Source of the DNA: Bremerella volcania
GTDB taxonomy: Bacteria > Planctomycetota > Planctomycetia > Pirellulales > Pirellulaceae
Length of the DNA stretch: 64,000 nt
Assembly: GCF_007748115.1 (NCBI RefSeq)
Contig: NZ_CP036289.1
Location: 3,968,001-4,032,000, forward strand
Direction: 5' to 3'
Shown here: positions 36,301 to 45,084 of the stretch, one piece after another
How the letters are laid out: each line of letters starts with the position of its first letter
How positions within the stretch are numbered: the first letter of the stretch is position 1
Made by a program: the position numbers and the translations under genes
Notes under the pieces: model-generated
What the model was told of the DNA's origin: nothing
The model's database searches: none
What the model saw: the letters and a program-made list of their open reading frames with translations, nothing else

Positions 36301-37911
36301 ATGGCCATTGGCGAACAAAACTCGGAGCTGCTAATTGCACCAGAATTCAACCTGGTCGAGATGCTGCTGTCCGAACAACGCGACCTGACGGCCGTCGAGC
36401 GATTCTCGCAGCGGCACGATCAACACGCGGATCCCCTGTTGGCTCCGACCTATCGCGAACTGATTCCCCTCTCCGAACCTGGTCCCGGAGAGCAGTACGC
36501 GTTCGAGGTCGACCTCGACGCCTGTTCTGGCTGCAAAGCGTGCGTCGTCGCCTGTCACAACATGAATGGCCTGGAAGAATCCGAGACCTGGCGGCGCGTC
36601 GGCACGCTGCAAAGCTCGGTTCCTTCCAAACCAGTCGTCCAGCACGTAACGACCGCCTGCCATCACTGCGTCGACCCAGGCTGCCTGTCGGGGTGCCCCG
36701 TTCAAGCTTACGAGAAAGACCCAAAGCTAGGCATCGTCGTTCATCTCGACGATCAGTGCATCGGTTGCAAGTACTGCACGCTGATGTGCCCCTACGACGT
36801 CCCCAAGTTCAGCGAAGCGAAAGGCATCGTTCGCAAATGCGACATGTGCCGCCATCGTCTGGCCGAAGGAGAAGCACCGGCGTGCGTTCAGTCATGCCCC
36901 AACAGCGCCATCAAGATCACCGTCGTCAACCAGGAAGCCATCCGCAGCGAAGCGAAGGACGGGCACTTCCTCCGCGGAGCAGCGAATCCCCGAATCACCA
37001 ATCCAGCGACACGTTACGTCGGCAAGCATCGCCTGGATGCCGAGATGGTTTCGGCCGGGTCCCAAGAGGTCGTCCCCAACCATGCTCACTTGCCGCTAGT
37101 CGGTTTGCTGACCCTCACCCAGGCCGCACTCGGCATGCTTGTCGCCAGCGTGGTTTGTCAATGGGCAGGCACTGGCGGCATGGTCAGCGCGGTGCTGGCG
37201 ACGCTTGCCGCCATGGCAGGCCTCGCGGCCTCGGGGGCTCACCTCGGCAGACCCATGTACGGCTTCCGAGTGTTCCTCGGTTTACGCACCTCGTGGCTCA
37301 GCCGCGAAGCCGTCCTCATGCCGGCTTTCGCAGGCCCACTTGTCGGTTACACGGCGTCGTACTTCATTCCATTTTTAGAGCCATTCCAAGGCATGATGGC
37401 CTTGGCGGCCATCGGCGGCGGGGCAATCACGATCTTCTGTTCTGCGATGATTTACATCGTCACGAAGCGTCCGTTCTGGCAGTCCTCACTCACGTTCAGC
37501 AAGTTCGGCACGACGATCGTCTTGTCGGGTCTGGCCGTTTGGAACTTGGAAAGTGCGCTGGCTGACCAATCCCCTTCGATCATCAGCTTGGCCCTGATCA
37601 TCGCCGTAACCATGGCCCGGCTAGCATTGGAATATCAAGTCCTTTCGCACGTCTCGCGTCCGACGACCGATCCGATTGCCCGCTCGGCGCGGTTATTACT
37701 TGGCCCACTCAAAGCATGGCACCTGGCACGGATCGGGTTGTGGATACTCGGCGGAATCATCTTGCCGGCAGTAACCATGGCCCTAGCAAGCCCCGCTTCA
37801 GTGATCTGTGCGGCCGTCGCGCTGGCCAGCCTGGCCGCGGCAGAGCTGATTGATCGCGGGCTCTACTTCGCTGCTGAATCCACTCCAGCCATGCCCAATT
37901 TACCTAAGTAG
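36301..37911 (+). CDS. Fused Fe-S (DmsB-like) and membrane-anchor (DmsC-like) subunit
   Basis: 536 residues. After about 65 residues comes a ferredoxin-type domain with four [4Fe-4S] sites: CSGCKACVVACH (Cys75, 78, 81, 85), CHHCVDPGCLSGCP, CIGCKYCTLMCP, and CDMCRHRLAEG...CVQSCP. From about residue 263 there are eight or so membrane helices of the DmsC type. In DMSO reductase the two parts are separate subunits that carry electrons from quinol to a molybdoenzyme. Here they are one chain, directly upstream of the nitrate reductase (13-base gap), so the reductase is probably quinol-driven and membrane-bound with its catalytic side in the cytoplasm. Confidence 0.9.
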   Translation: MAIGEQNSELLIAPEFNLVEMLLSEQRDLTAVERFSQRHDQHADPLLAPTYRELIPLSEPGPGEQYAFEVDLDACSGCKACVVACHNMNGLEESETWRRVGTLQSSVPSKPVVQHVTTACHHCVDPGCLSGCPVQAYEKDPKLGIVVHLDDQCIGCKYCTLMCPYDVPKFSEAKGIVRKCDMCRHRLAEGEAPACVQSCPNSAIKITVVNQEAIRSEAKDGHFLRGAANPRITNPATRYVGKHRLDAEMVSAGSQEVVPNHAHLPLVGLLTLTQAALGMLVASVVCQWAGTGGMVSAVLATLAAMAGLAASGAHLGRPMYGFRVFLGLRTSWLSREAVLMPAFAGPLVGYTASYFIPFLEPFQGMMALAAIGGGAITIFCSAMIYIVTKRPFWQSSLTFSKFGTTIVLSGLAVWNLESALADQSPSIISLALIIAVTMARLALEYQVLSHVSRPTTDPIARSARLLLGPLKAWHLARIGLWILGGIILPAVTMALASPASVICAAVALASLAAAELIDRGLYFAAESTPAMPNLPK

Positions 37912-37923
37912 AAAGAGGCCAAC

Positions 37924-40149
37924 ATGTCGACCGTAACTCCACCCAGCCGGCTACAGCAGTTGATTTACGCCAAGGATGGAAGTCTCACTCGCGACTTGCT
38001 GCTCTACCCTGGGGAATATGGCCTGGGGAAGGTTCCCGCTGGAGCGAAACCCAACGGCACAACGACCTCGGTCTGCGGTTTCTGCTCGACCGGCTGCGGA
38101 CTCGAGTTGCACATGAAGGATGGCCAGGCAGTCAATCTCAGCCCAGCGGTCGACTGGCCGGTGAATCTGGGCATGGCTTGTCCCAAGGGATGGGAATCGA
38201 TCACGGTTCTCAAAGCCCACGACCGCGCCACGCAGCCGCTGCTCAAGGGTGCCGATGGGAAGCTGGCTCCTGTCTCGTGGGACGAGGCGATGAAGACCTT
38301 CTGCGCGCGGTTCAAAGACATTCAAGCCAAACACGGCAACGATTCGGTGGCGTTCCTCAGCACGGGGCAGATCGCGACCGAAGAGATGTTCTTCCTGGGC
38401 TCGCTCGCCAAGTTCGGAATGGGCATGCTGCATGGCGACGGCAACACTCGGCAATGCATGGCCACCGCTGTGGTCTCCTACAAAGAGTCCTTCGGCTTCG
38501 ACGCGCCACCGTTTACCTACGCCGACTTTGAAGAATCCGACGTCCTGGTCTTCGTCGGTTCCAATCTCTGCATCGCCCATCCGATCATGTGGGAACGGGT
38601 TCTCCGCAATCCGCACGATCCGAAGATCATCGTCATCGATCCCCGCCGCACCGAGACCGCGGTTGCGGCAACGCACCACTTGCCGCTGCGTCCCAAGACC
38701 GACATGGCATTGCTCTACACGATCGCCAATGAACTGATCCAAAGAGGCTGGATCGACGAGTCGTACATCGCCAGCCACACCAACGGCTTCGACCAGTTCA
38801 AACAGCATGTCGCACCGTACCAACTGGAAGACAGCTTGGCCAACTGCGGGCTCGAACCTTCGGCCGTCATGGAAGTCATCCAGGCCATTCACGATGGCCA
38901 GCGAGTCTCTTTCTGGTGGACCATGGGGGTCAACCAAAGCCACCAAGGAGTCCGCACCGCCCAGGCGATCATCAACCTGGCCCTGATGACCGGCAACATC
39001 GGCCGCCCTGGCACCGGTGCCAACAGCATCACCGGGCAATGCAACGCGATGGGGTCTCGTCTGTTCAGCAACACGACCAACCTGGTCGGCGGTCACGACT
39101 TCACCAAGGAAGAAGACCGGCAGAAGATCGCCGACATTCTCGACATCCCGGTCGTCAACATCCCGACCGAAAACAGTTGGTCGTACGACGGCATCATGGA
39201 AGGGATTCGGCGCGGCGATATACGGGGCCTGTGGGTGATCGCCACCAATCCGGCTCATTCATGGATTCATCAACAGGAAGCCAAGGAAACACTCGAAAAG
39301 CTCGACTTCCTCGTGGTTCAAGACATGTACCACTCGACCGAAACGGCTGTCCTTGCCGATCTGATGTTGCCCGCGGCCGGCTGGGGAGAGAAAGAAGGAA
39401 CGTTCATCAACTCCGAGCGTCGCCATGGTCTGCATAAGAAAGTGGTACCAGCGCCGGGCGAGGCCTTGGCCGACTTCCAGATCTTCCGCCTGGTGTCTCA
39501 CTACTGGGGCTGCGATTCGATGTTTTCCGACTGGAAGACACCGGAAGACGTGTTTCAAGTGATGAAAAAGTGCTCGGCAGGACAGCCCTGCGATATCACC
39601 GGAATTCGTGACTATCGGATGTTAGACGATGCCCGCGGCATTCAATGGCCCACCAAAGAGGCAGAAAGTAGCGGCGACGATTGGATGCCTCAGCCGCAGC
39701 GGCGCCTGTTTGAAGATGGTCAGTACTTCCACCCAGATGGCAAAGCACGCTTTATCTTCGAACAACCGGAAGCCCCTGGCGAGGTGCCTAATGATGCCTT
39801 CCCGCTACATCTGTTGACCGGTCGTGGTACGGCAGCGCAGTGGCATACGCAAACCAAGACGTCCAAGTCGGCCGTGCTGCGAACGCTTTACTCGACCACC
39901 CTGCTCGTCGATATCAACCCGCAAGATGCCGATGCCCTCATGATCGAGCCGCACGATTGGGTCCAGGTGCAATCGGCTCGTGGTGAGATTCGCGCTCGCG
40001 CCAACGTCACCTCCAGCGTCCAGCCAGGGCACGTCTTTCTGCCGATGCATAACGAGGTAACCAATCAGTTGACGTACCCTCAATTCGATGCCTATTCGCG
40101 TCAGCCGTCTTACAAAAACGCAGCCGTTCGCATCGTCAAAAGCGTCTAG
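37924..40149 (+). CDS. nasA: Molybdopterin nitrate reductase, catalytic subunit (NasA/NarB type)
   Basis: 741 residues. The N-terminal [4Fe-4S] motif is Cys51, Cys54, Cys58 (CGFCSTGCG) and Cys86 (CPKG). The molybdenum ligand is probably Cys178 in [10 protein letters not shown], as in NasA/NarB/NapA. Other family signatures are [58 protein letters not shown] and the C-terminal [17 protein letters not shown]. There is no Tat or Sec signal, so it is cytoplasmic. It lacks the C-terminal BFD domain of proteobacterial NasA, in line with receiving electrons from the upstream Fe-S/DmsC-type subunit. It is the last gene of the first transcription unit. Confidence 0.92.
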   Translation: MSTVTPPSRLQQLIYAKDGSLTRDLLLYPGEYGLGKVPAGAKPNGTTTSVCGFCSTGCGLELHMKDGQAVNLSPAVDWPVNLGMACPKGWESITVLKAHDRATQPLLKGADGKLAPVSWDEAMKTFCARFKDIQAKHGNDSVAFLSTGQIATEEMFFLGSLAKFGMGMLHGDGNTRQCMATAVVSYKESFGFDAPPFTYADFEESDVLVFVGSNLCIAHPIMWERVLRNPHDPKIIVIDPRRTETAVAATHHLPLRPKTDMALLYTIANELIQRGWIDESYIASHTNGFDQFKQHVAPYQLEDSLANCGLEPSAVMEVIQAIHDGQRVSFWWTMGVNQSHQGVRTAQAIINLALMTGNIGRPGTGANSITGQCNAMGSRLFSNTTNLVGGHDFTKEEDRQKIADILDIPVVNIPTENSWSYDGIMEGIRRGDIRGLWVIATNPAHSWIHQQEAKETLEKLDFLVVQDMYHSTETAVLADLMLPAAGWGEKEGTFINSERRHGLHKKVVPAPGEALADFQIFRLVSHYWGCDSMFSDWKTPEDVFQVMKKCSAGQPCDITGIRDYRMLDDARGIQWPTKEAESSGDDWMPQPQRRLFEDGQYFHPDGKARFIFEQPEAPGEVPNDAFPLHLLTGRGTAAQWHTQTKTSKSAVLRTLYSTTLLVDINPQDADALMIEPHDWVQVQSARGEIRARANVTSSVQPGHVFLPMHNEVTNQLTYPQFDAYSRQPSYKNAAVRIVKSV

Positions 40150-40244
40150 GAATTGGGCATTCTGCCACCAAGACAGGCAGCGTTTTGCCTCTGCCTTTTG
40201 CACTGAACACAAAATGACCACGTCAATTGGGAGGCCAACAAAAT

Positions 40245-40270
40245 AAAATAGGACCACATGGTCCTATTTT
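40245..40270 (+). terminator. Perfect 12-bp dyad after the nitrate reductase gene (terminator or operator)
   Basis: AAAATAGGACCA (40245-40256) and TGGTCCTATTTT (40259-40270) are perfect inverse complements separated by 2 bases. As RNA this gives an 11-bp stem with an ACAT loop and U-rich 3' end, which fits a bidirectional terminator between the two units. It also lies 42 bases upstream of the next sigma-54 promoter, so an operator is possible. Confidence 0.6.
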
Positions 40271-40310
40271 AAAGGCGAATCGACTTGCTTCAGGTTTCGC
40301 CGCTGATCAA

Positions 40311-40328
40311 GTGGCACATTCTTTGCAT
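40311..40328 (+). promoter_or_regulatory. Sigma-54 (-24/-12) promoter of the redox-protein unit
   Basis: GTGGCACATTCTTTGCAT fits TGGCAC-N5-TTGCA exactly, with GG (40313-40314) and GC (40325-40326) 10 bases apart. A start near 40338 leaves about 42 bases before the GTG at 40380 and excludes the in-frame start at 40227. Confidence 0.87.
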
Positions 40329-40379
40329 TCACGCTCATTCAATTCATCGCTGCGAGAATGCCGCCGGGAAAGACTCCAC

Positions 40380-42380
40380 GTGCACAAGTTACAGCCACAA
40401 AACGACAGCCCCACGTTGGCCTCTACCAAGGCGGCCCGAATGGTGGTCGTTGGTAACGGCATGGTGGGACACGCATTCTGTCAGTCGCTGGTTCGTCGCG
40501 GTGCGATGCAACAGTGGCAGGTCGATATCTTCGGCGAAGAACCGCACGTCGCCTACGACCGCGTCCGCTTGACCAAACTGTTTAGCGACACCCAATCCTC
40601 CCTTACCCTTTCCCCCAAGGTCTGGTACGAACAAGTCGGACTGAACCTGGTTACCTCGCAAAAGATCAATGCGATCGATCGGATCAACCGAGAGGTCCTT
40701 GGCCAAGACGGTAAGCGTTATCCCTACGATCGTCTCGTGCTGGCAACCGGCAGCCGTCCCTTTGTTCCCCCAATTGAAGGTGTGAATCTACCAGGCGTCT
40801 TTCTCTATCGCACGATCGACGACCTGCAGAAGATACGCGATTACGCCGAGAACTGCCGCTCGGCCGCCGTCATGGGTGGCGGATTATTGGGCTTGGAAGC
40901 CGGCAAGGCGGCACTCGATCTGGGACTGGAAGCACACGTCCTGGAGGTCGCTCCGACTCTGATGCCGCGGCAACTCGATACGGCCGGTGGAGCACTTTTG
41001 AAATCGCGCGTCGAATCGCTGGGCGTGCGCGTCCATGTTCTATGTCGCTGCGAACGCATCGAGCCCTGTAGCAAAGGCTTGCAACTCCACTTCACTAACG
41101 GCGAGACGCTTCATGTGGATATGCTCATCATTTCGGCCGGCATTCTCCCCCGCGATGAACTGGCACGCGAAGCGGAACTAGAGATTGCCCATCGCGGCGG
41201 GATCGTGGTCGACGATCAGCTTCGCACGTCCGATCCTCACATCTATGCGATCGGCGAGTGCGCCGTGCATCGCGAGAAGCATTACGGGCTCGTCGGTCCC
41301 GGTATCCAAATGGCCGAGGTCCTGGCGGCCAACTGCTGCGGGGAAAACCAGCAGTTCCTCTACGGCGATCAGTCGGCCAAGCTGAAGTTAATGGGGGTCG
41401 ACGTCGCGGCCCTTGGCGATGCCCTGGGTGAAACGCCCAACTCGCTCATCATCTCTCACAGCACGAACGACGCCTATCGCAAACTCATTTTCGCTGGCAA
41501 TTGCGTTGTTGGTGCAACATCCGTGGGGGAGTGGAACGAAATCGATCGCATTCGCGACTTGATCACCCATGCGCGTCGCTTGTGGCCATGGCAGATTTCC
41601 CGCTTCCGCCGCACCGGCAGACTTTGGCCGGAAGACACCCTGAACAGCCCCTGGGACTGGCCCGACAGCGCTGTGATTTGCAGCTGCGTGGGGGTCACCA
41701 AGGGACAGATTGGCGAAGTGACTCGCGACGGCGCCGCGGATGCTTCGGCGGTGACCACACTTACCCGAGCCTCGAGCGTCTGTGGAACGTGCCGACCCCT
41801 CGTCCAACAACTATGTGGCGAACGCCAGGCTCCTCCCCAGACGATGTCGTGGAAGATCCTCTTGGCCAGCAGCCTGGCGACCTTCGTCTTCATCATCGCG
41901 ATGCTTGGGCTCGGTCCCCTCCCCTTTGCTGATTCGGTTCAGTCGACATGGCATACGATTGATGCCCTGTGGCGCAGCGAAACTCCGAAACAGATCACCG
42001 GCTACACGATCTTCGGTTTAACGGCCCTGGGTCTGGCTTTTTCACTGCGCAAACGGATTGCCCGAATTACCTGGGGTGACTTTGCCTGGTGGCGTGTCGC
42101 GCACGCGATTCTAGCGACCCTTGCCGTTGTGGGGCTCCTGCTGCACACCGGGTTTCACTTTGGTTCCAACTTGAACTTCGCGCTGGCGGTCACCTTCGTG
42201 GCGGTCAACTTCACCGGCAGCCTGACCGGGATGCTTGTCTCGCTCGAGAACCGCATTACGGGGGTCCTGGGCATTTGGATTCGCCGCTGGCGTCCGCGCC
42301 TGGTGTGGCTGCACCTGATGTTGTCTTGGCCGCTGCCGGTCTTGCTGCTGTTTCACGTCATTACGGTCTATTACTTTTAA
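40380..42380 (+). CDS. FAD/NAD(P) oxidoreductase fused to [2Fe-2S] BFD domain and cytochrome b-like membrane domain
   Basis: 666 residues from a GTG at 40380 preceded by GGGAAAG; an ATG at 40440 is an alternative. Residues about 20-320 are the NirB-like FAD/NAD module (VVGNGMVGHAF, LATGSRPFVPPI, VMGGGLLGLEAGKAAL, DPHIYAIGECAVH). A BFD-type [2Fe-2S] domain follows (CSCVGVTKGQI...CGTC, about 430-480). The C-terminal 180 residues have about five membrane helices with paired His residues (WWRVAHAIL, LLLHTGFHFG, LVWLHLML, LLLFHVITV), like a two-heme cytochrome b. The siroheme domain of NirB is absent. It could pass electrons between NAD(P)H and the membrane or periplasmic hemes encoded next. Confidence 0.87.
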   Translation: MHKLQPQNDSPTLASTKAARMVVVGNGMVGHAFCQSLVRRGAMQQWQVDIFGEEPHVAYDRVRLTKLFSDTQSSLTLSPKVWYEQVGLNLVTSQKINAIDRINREVLGQDGKRYPYDRLVLATGSRPFVPPIEGVNLPGVFLYRTIDDLQKIRDYAENCRSAAVMGGGLLGLEAGKAALDLGLEAHVLEVAPTLMPRQLDTAGGALLKSRVESLGVRVHVLCRCERIEPCSKGLQLHFTNGETLHVDMLIISAGILPRDELAREAELEIAHRGGIVVDDQLRTSDPHIYAIGECAVHREKHYGLVGPGIQMAEVLAANCCGENQQFLYGDQSAKLKLMGVDVAALGDALGETPNSLIISHSTNDAYRKLIFAGNCVVGATSVGEWNEIDRIRDLITHARRLWPWQISRFRRTGRLWPEDTLNSPWDWPDSAVICSCVGVTKGQIGEVTRDGAADASAVTTLTRASSVCGTCRPLVQQLCGERQAPPQTMSWKILLASSLATFVFIIAMLGLGPLPFADSVQSTWHTIDALWRSETPKQITGYTIFGLTALGLAFSLRKRIARITWGDFAWWRVAHAILATLAVVGLLLHTGFHFGSNLNFALAVTFVAVNFTGSLTGMLVSLENRITGVLGIWIRRWRPRLVWLHLMLSWPLPVLLLFHVITVYYF

Positions 42381-42384
42381 GCTC

Positions 42385-43740
42385 ATGTCGTCCTGGATTT
42401 ACGCCCTCGTCTGGCTGGCTCTCTCGCTACTGGTTGGTAGTAGCCTGGGGGTTGTTCTGTTGTCGGACGACAGCGCCCTGAAGCAGACCTATTTGCCTGG
42501 CAAGACGACGCACGGCCACTATCAAATCGAAATGAAATGCTCGGCCTGTCACGATCCCGACCTGGGCGTCACCAGCAAATCATGTCTTGAATGTCACGAA
42601 AACGAACTGCGGGAAGCGTTGGACACCCATCCGGCCAGCAAATTCAACGACCCAACCAATGCCCCACGACTGGCCGTCCTAGATGCTCAGAACTGTATTG
42701 CCTGTCACAAGGAACACGTCCCGCACGAGACACACCCCATGGGAGTCACGCTGCCGCAAGACTTTTGTTTCCATTGCCATCAAGAGATCGCCGACGAGCG
42801 TCCCAGCCATAAGAACCTCGACTTCCACACCTGCCAGACCAGCGGCTGTCACAACTACCACGACAATCGCACGCTCAACGAGAACTTCCTCCACAAGAAT
42901 CTCGACCAGCCTGATCATCTGGTCGAGCAAGTCGTCCCCGAGCGCAACGCTTTAGCCCGCTACCTGGCCAGCCAGGACGAGCCTGTCAAACCGCTGCAGG
43001 CGCAAGACGCGGCCTTCCATTCGAGCGTCGCCAGAGACGAAGCATTGATCGACGCCTGGGCCGGCTCCGTGCATGCTCAAGTCGGCGTGAACTGCAACGA
43101 TTGCCATACCCAGGATCAAAAGCCCGAGACGTGGCAGAACCACGTGACGCACGAAACCTGTCAAAAGTGCCATGCAGACGAAACGAGCGGCTTTTTAAGC
43201 GGCATGCACGGAATGCGTCTGTCCCAAGGGCTTTCCCCCATGTCGCCAGGTGATGCACGCTTGCCGATGAAGCACTCCTCGGTGCATGCCGAGTTGACGT
43301 GCAGTTCGTGCCACTCGCCTCACGATGCCGACGTGCGCGTCGCGGCGGTTGACTCGTGTGTGAAGTGCCACAACGACGAACACACGCTGGCCTATCAGCA
43401 GTCCCCTCACGCTCGACTCTGGCGGGACGAACTAGCAGGCGATCTGCCGCCTGGCAGCGGCGTTTCGTGTGCGACCTGTCACATGCCGCGCGAAGAGCAC
43501 GGCAGTAGCAAGGCCCCTAAGGTCAAAGTGCAGCACAATCAAAACGACAACTTACAGCCCAACGAGAAGATGGTCCGTGGCGTCTGCATGCATTGCCACA
43601 GCCTTCAGTACAGTCTCGACGCGATGCACGATCCACACCAGATCGAAAGCAACTTCAGCTCCACGCCGCAACAGCCGTCGGTCGAGAGTCTGGAGATGGT
43701 TCGCCGCTGGTTCGACGAGCGGAAGTCGCGACGTCCATGA
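42385..43740 (+). CDS. Membrane-anchored multiheme cytochrome c (10 CxxCH plus one CX4CH)
   Basis: 451 residues. An N-terminal signal anchor (about 5-26) is followed by heme motifs in order: CSACH, CLECH, CIACH, CFHCH, CQTSGCH (CX4CH), CNDCH, CQKCH, CSSCH, CVKCH, CATCH and CMHCH. Many extra His residues can be distal ligands. The first seven and the last four form two groups separated by a hydrophilic linker at about 180-225. It is not a plain NrfA (no CxxCK) or NapC. It starts 4 bases after the FAD-cytochrome b gene, so an electron chain between them is likely. Whether it reduces nitrite, stores electrons, or donates to the quinone pool is open. Confidence 0.88.
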   Translation: MSSWIYALVWLALSLLVGSSLGVVLLSDDSALKQTYLPGKTTHGHYQIEMKCSACHDPDLGVTSKSCLECHENELREALDTHPASKFNDPTNAPRLAVLDAQNCIACHKEHVPHETHPMGVTLPQDFCFHCHQEIADERPSHKNLDFHTCQTSGCHNYHDNRTLNENFLHKNLDQPDHLVEQVVPERNALARYLASQDEPVKPLQAQDAAFHSSVARDEALIDAWAGSVHAQVGVNCNDCHTQDQKPETWQNHVTHETCQKCHADETSGFLSGMHGMRLSQGLSPMSPGDARLPMKHSSVHAELTCSSCHSPHDADVRVAAVDSCVKCHNDEHTLAYQQSPHARLWRDELAGDLPPGSGVSCATCHMPREEHGSSKAPKVKVQHNQNDNLQPNEKMVRGVCMHCHSLQYSLDAMHDPHQIESNFSSTPQQPSVESLEMVRRWFDERKSRRP

Positions 43741-43809
43741 TTCATTCCGACCCATCGCTAACTGTTGTTCCCCTTTTGCCACGCAACCCTTGAATTTGGG
43801 AGTCTATCT

Positions 43810-44418
43810 ATGAGCAAGTTCCTCGCTTTGGCCTGTGGAGTGATCATCGGCGGGGGTGCCGCCGCGGCACTGACAGGCTGCGGCAACAGCACACCACAGC
43901 CCGTAGAAGCCGACGGTGGAATCACGCCCAGGCAATTCGCCAACGCCGTGCACGCGGTGATGATGGCTGACCGTACGGTTTACGCCAAGCACATCGTGAC
44001 CCGCCTGAAGGAGCAAGGAAGCGAGGTCAGTGCCAGCGAGTATTGGCAAGACGAAGAAGGAACGATTCCCTTGCCCGCGCAAATGTTTCGCATGGGCGCC
44101 GAGATCGTCGACGGCAACGAGGAAGCAGGTTTCACCTACGCGCTGAAATCGCTCTGGCCGCTCAATCCGCAGAATGAACCGAAGTCTCCGCAGGAGATCG
44201 AGGGGCTGAAATACATCGTCGATCACCCAGGCGAGAACTTCTACGGCGAAGAGAAACTGGGAGACAAGACCTACTTCACCGCCGTTTACGCCGACAAAGC
44301 CGTCGCGAAAGCATGCTGGGATTGCCACAACAACCACGCCGATCGCGGCGACGATTACCCCGAATTCAAAGAAGGGGACGTCATGGGAGGCGTCGTCGTT
44401 CGCATTCCTTTGGATTAA
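43810..44418 (+). CDS. DUF3365-type single-heme lipoprotein (putative redox sensor)
   Basis: 202 residues from the ATG at 43810, preceded by GGGAG. A lipoprotein signal ends with LTGC (Cys near residue 21). The body matches the DUF3365 / Tll0287-like heme domain: KYIVDHPGENFYGEEKLGDKTYFTAVYADKAVAKACWDCHNNH, with one CWDCH heme motif, and a C-terminal GDVMGGVVVRIPL. Such domains usually sit at the extracytoplasmic end of sensor proteins. Here it is a separate lipoprotein, next to a HAMP-like membrane protein. Confidence 0.83.
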   Translation: MSKFLALACGVIIGGGAAAALTGCGNSTPQPVEADGGITPRQFANAVHAVMMADRTVYAKHIVTRLKEQGSEVSASEYWQDEEGTIPLPAQMFRMGAEIVDGNEEAGFTYALKSLWPLNPQNEPKSPQEIEGLKYIVDHPGENFYGEEKLGDKTYFTAVYADKAVAKACWDCHNNHADRGDDYPEFKEGDVMGGVVVRIPLD

Positions 44419-44583
44419 GAAACAGCGAAGGCCACGTCGTCACAATCACTATGTTCCACACGACCCGATACGCGGCGGAACTGTTTGCGAAGCAATGTCC
44501 TCTGCCCGGGCTTGACGGTGGCGACCTGGCCGAGAAATCGTAGTCTTCCTAAGGACACCTACTGGGACCTTGGGAGCAAACCA

Positions 44584-45069
44584 ATGTCGAAGCGAGAGAA
44601 GCACGAACGACGGCGGCTGTTTTGGGTAGACCCGAAACTCCAAGGCGGTCTCGTCCTGCGTGCGGTCATGCACTGGGGCATCTGCCTGTTGAGCGTCGGC
44701 ACGGTGCTGGTCGTGGGCGCGGCGTTTAGTGACCTGCATGCACCGGTCAGCGCGGTAATGCGAATGGTGTTCGACTACTTTGTTCCGGCCGTGCTGGTAA
44801 GTCTATTGGTGCTGCCGATCATCGTGCTCGACACGATTCGACATAGCAACCGTCTTGTCGGATCGGTGGCCCGCTTTCGAAATGCCATGCAGCGATTAGC
44901 TGACGGAGAAACGACAAGCCCCTTGATCGTCCGGGACGGGGATTGCTGGAAGACCTTGGCCGACCAGTTCAATCGAATTGCCTTGCGTCTGGAAGAGTTG
45001 GAGACCGCTTCCAGCACGAGCCAAAAGAAAACCTCTTCCTGCCATCAGGAAGAGGTCGTTTCTACTTAG
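44584..45069 (+). CDS. Two-helix membrane protein with HAMP-like segment and no output domain
   Basis: 161 residues from the ATG at 44584 (GGGAG ribosome site). Basic N-terminus, two membrane helices (about 23-47 and 60-80), then a HAMP-like stretch (VARFRNAMQRLADGETTSPLIVRDGDCWKTLADQFNRIALRLEELE). No kinase, cyclase or chemotaxis output follows. The last 13 codons run through a strong terminator hairpin (45031-45056), so the tail SSCHQEEVV is unlikely to be a conserved sequence; an ancestral stop may have been lost. With the preceding DUF3365 lipoprotein it could form a split sensor. Confidence 0.72.
   Translation: MSKREKHERRRLFWVDPKLQGGLVLRAVMHWGICLLSVGTVLVVGAAFSDLHAPVSAVMRMVFDYFVPAVLVSLLVLPIIVLDTIRHSNRLVGSVARFRNAMQRLADGETTSPLIVRDGDCWKTLADQFNRIALRLEELETASSTSQKKTSSCHQEEVVST
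45023..45056 (-). terminator. Terminator of the minus-strand acidic-protein gene, inside the convergent gene
   Basis: A perfect 11-bp stem (ACCTCTTCCTG / CAGGAAGAGGT, 4-base loop, 45031-45056) is followed on the minus strand by TTTTCTTTT. It lies 28 bases after the minus-strand stop at 45085. It overlaps the last codons of the plus-strand gene that ends at 45069. Confidence 0.85.
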
Positions 45070-45084
45070 TCTCCGAGGATCGGC

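Noticed and set aside
37951-39258. 435-codon open frame opposite the nitrate reductase gene
   Set aside because: Antisense shadow of a conserved molybdopterin enzyme; composition is His/Arg/Asp-biased as expected of a reverse frame.
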